In this document: positions 23,011-24,027 of the stretch, one piece after another
How the letters are laid out: the number at the start of each line of letters is the position of its first letter
Numbering within the stretch: position 1 is the first letter of the stretch
Source: Thermoplasmata archaeon
Lineage (GTDB): Archaea; Thermoplasmatota; E2; DHVEG-1
Assembly (NCBI GenBank): GCA_003649715.1
Contig: QMSS01000005.1
Span: 1-24,027 of the forward strand
DNA: 24,027 nt
Direction of reading: 5' to 3'
Translations under genes and position numbers: made by a program
The notes under the pieces: generated by a model
Told to the model about the DNA's origin: nothing
Databases searched by the model: none
Seen by the model: only the letters and a program-made list of their open reading frames with translations

Positions 23011-23540
23011 ATCTATTTGTCTTTACCGTCAGCATAATACTTCTTCTATCTGCAGTTATATTTCTAATCAAATCAAATAGGATTAAGAAAGATGTAAAAA
23101 TTGTTAGAAAAAAACATAGAATACCAGATGGGAATGTAGTATATACAGATCTAGATGTACCTGCAAAACCATTGTTTTCGAAGAAATACAGGATAGTAGG
23201 TAAACCAGATTACATCATCGAAAAAAACCATGTTTTTATCCCCGTGGAGATTAAATCTGGGGAATATCCAGAGCCTCAAAAACATCATGTTTTTCAACTT
23301 GCAGCATATTGCCAAATAGTTGAGGAGTCCTATAGATCCTTTGTTCCATATGGTATACTTGTCTATAACAACATGGATTACAAGATAGAATTCAATCCGA
23401 GACTACGATTTGAGTTAGAACAGGTGATAAAAAATATGAGATCTATGCTAAAAAACAGGGATGTTGAGATAAATCATAATGAGCCATGGAAATGTAGGTT
23501 ATGCTCAATGAGAGACTATTGCAGGAACAGACTTATATGA
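22986..23540 (+). CDS. Cas4-like nuclease, catalytic C-terminal part with membrane helix (second of two overlapping ORFs)
   Basis: The 184-residue product starts with a membrane helix (about 9-28), then carries the remaining Cas4 elements. These are VGKPDYIIE (catalytic Asp75), PVEIKSGEYPEP (Glu88 and Lys90), HHVFQLAAYCQIVEE (Gln104 and Tyr108 of the QxxxY motif) and CRLCSMRDYCRNR (Cys170, Cys173 and Cys179 of the Fe-S cluster). The fourth cysteine and the His are in the preceding ORF, so both parts are needed for a complete site. ATG 22986 lies inside the end of that ORF, one base back in frame, and has no Shine-Dalgarno of its own, which suits translational coupling or a -1 shift. Likely a membrane-bound 5' exonuclease/helicase-associated nuclease; its substrate and role are unknown. 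Confidence 0.75.
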   Translation: MGDNISSIDLFVFTVSIILLLSAVIFLIKSNRIKKDVKIVRKKHRIPDGNVVYTDLDVPAKPLFSKKYRIVGKPDYIIEKNHVFIPVEIKSGEYPEPQKHHVFQLAAYCQIVEESYRSFVPYGILVYNNMDYKIEFNPRLRFELEQVIKNMRSMLKNRDVEINHNEPWKCRLCSMRDYCRNRLI

Positions 23541-23623
23541 AGCTTCTCAAACAAAAAAATTTTTATTCTCCATTAGCTAGAGAGAGTTGGTCAACATGAG
23601 ATAAAAAAAATTTTATACAAACT

Positions 23624-23633
23624 TTTATAAATA
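23624..23633 (+). promoter_or_regulatory. TATA box of the 75-aa gene
   Basis: TTTATAAATA, predicting a transcript start near 23655, followed at once by GGGGAGG (23658-23664). Confidence 0.5.
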
Positions 23634-23667
23634 AACATTATATTCTCATAACAGTTTGGGGAGGTGA

Positions 23668-23895
23668 GTGTTTCTGGGAGAGGAAAATGGTTTGACATTT
23701 ATAGATGGCATAATGCTTTGTAAACATATATATCAGTGTGCGGTTGATAAAACACTCAATGGTGTTATAGAGCAGGAGCAGATTTTTTATAAAGTACATG
23801 ACATGTTGAGAAAACTTGGATACAACGTTGACAACAAACAGTTAGATGAGATTCTGTACAAGCTCAACATTGATGACATATATGCACTAATCTAA
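23668..23895 (+). CDS. small hypothetical protein, about 67-75 aa
   Basis: I do not recognise this protein. The 75 residues are mostly helical in appearance: IMLCKHIYQCAVDKTLNGVI, a middle segment EQIFYKVHDMLRKLGYN, and a final KQLDEILYKLNIDDIYALI. Two cysteines lie in the first third, and there is no membrane segment. The start is uncertain: GTG 23668 is only 3 nt after GGGGAGG, while TTG 23692 (LTFIDGIMLCK) has GGGAGAGG 8 nt before it and would give 67 residues. It has its own TATA box, so it is not part of the Cas4-like operon. The last 130 bases of the window (23896-24027) are A/G-rich and show nothing recognisable. Confidence 0.6.
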   Translation: MFLGEENGLTFIDGIMLCKHIYQCAVDKTLNGVIEQEQIFYKVHDMLRKLGYNVDNKQLDEILYKLNIDDIYALI

Positions 23896-24027
23896 AAAAG
23901 AAAGATCAGATCAAAAGAGAGGAGGAAGATAAGCTAGAAAAATGGTCTTCATAGTTATATAACAAATGTTGGGAGGGCAAAGAGGGGGGACAAAAAAGTT
24001 TTTGAAAATTAGATAAAAATGGGTTTA

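Noticed and set aside
22720..23540. CRISPR-Cas locus suggested by the Cas4-like protein
   Set aside because: No direct-repeat array, cas1, cas2 or effector genes are present in the window; solitary Cas4-like nucleases are common.

Overview
Organism: an AT-rich archaeon, most likely euryarchaeal. A Thermoplasmatota-like lineage is my guess, but the sequence does not fix the phylum. Evidence is the archaeal gene content: archaetidylinositol-phosphate-synthase-like CDP-alcohol transferase, Fap7/AK6, Trm-G10, long-form RNase Z, bifunctional PGI/PMI, eukaryal/archaeal-type GlyRS and an aRF1 paralogue. TATA boxes lie 20-35 nt before many genes, leaders are short or absent, and some starts are TTG or GTG. 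Layout: the window opens inside a 5S rRNA gene (about 9 nt of its 5' end are missing), followed by a hairpin-rich spacer and a decayed IS element of about 990 bp with recognisable terminal inverted repeats (423-1410). A PEMT/ICMT-type methyltransferase gene with a probable frameshift at its start follows on the + strand. It converges on a minus-strand operon glyA > AK6/Fap7 > CDP-alcohol transferase (4850 to 2254). A 900-bp gap (4851-5753) holds two hairpin-forming segments, each with its own TATA-like box. After an orphan 79-aa protein comes a minus-strand series from 12992 down to 6045: PGI/PMI, a secreted/membrane-anchored protein with a repeated cytoplasmic tail motif, Trm-G10, RNase Z, dCMP deaminase, a winged-helix regulator and an M24 peptidase. 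On the + strand lie an amidohydrolase plus four-CBS-domain protein operon (13254-15145) and glyS (15262-16920). The metabolic centrepiece is a minus-strand cluster (21307 to 17083) encoding a eukaryote-type lysine-ketoglutarate reductase, a eukaryote-type saccharopine dehydrogenase and an L-lysine 6-aminotransferase. The first two are the two halves of animal AASS as separate genes in the same order; all three make alpha-aminoadipate semialdehyde from lysine. At the right end, an aRF1-like protein whose GGQ is GGW is divergently transcribed from a Cas4-like Fe-S nuclease. The nuclease is split over two overlapping reading frames, each carrying one predicted membrane helix and a different part of the active site and cysteine set. 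The window closes with an orphan 75-aa protein. How the parts work together: translation and tRNA functions (5S, GlyRS, Trm-G10, RNase Z, RF-like, AK6) are mixed with one-carbon, nucleotide and lysine metabolism. The lysine cluster and the RF-like/Cas4-like divergent pair deserve most attention.
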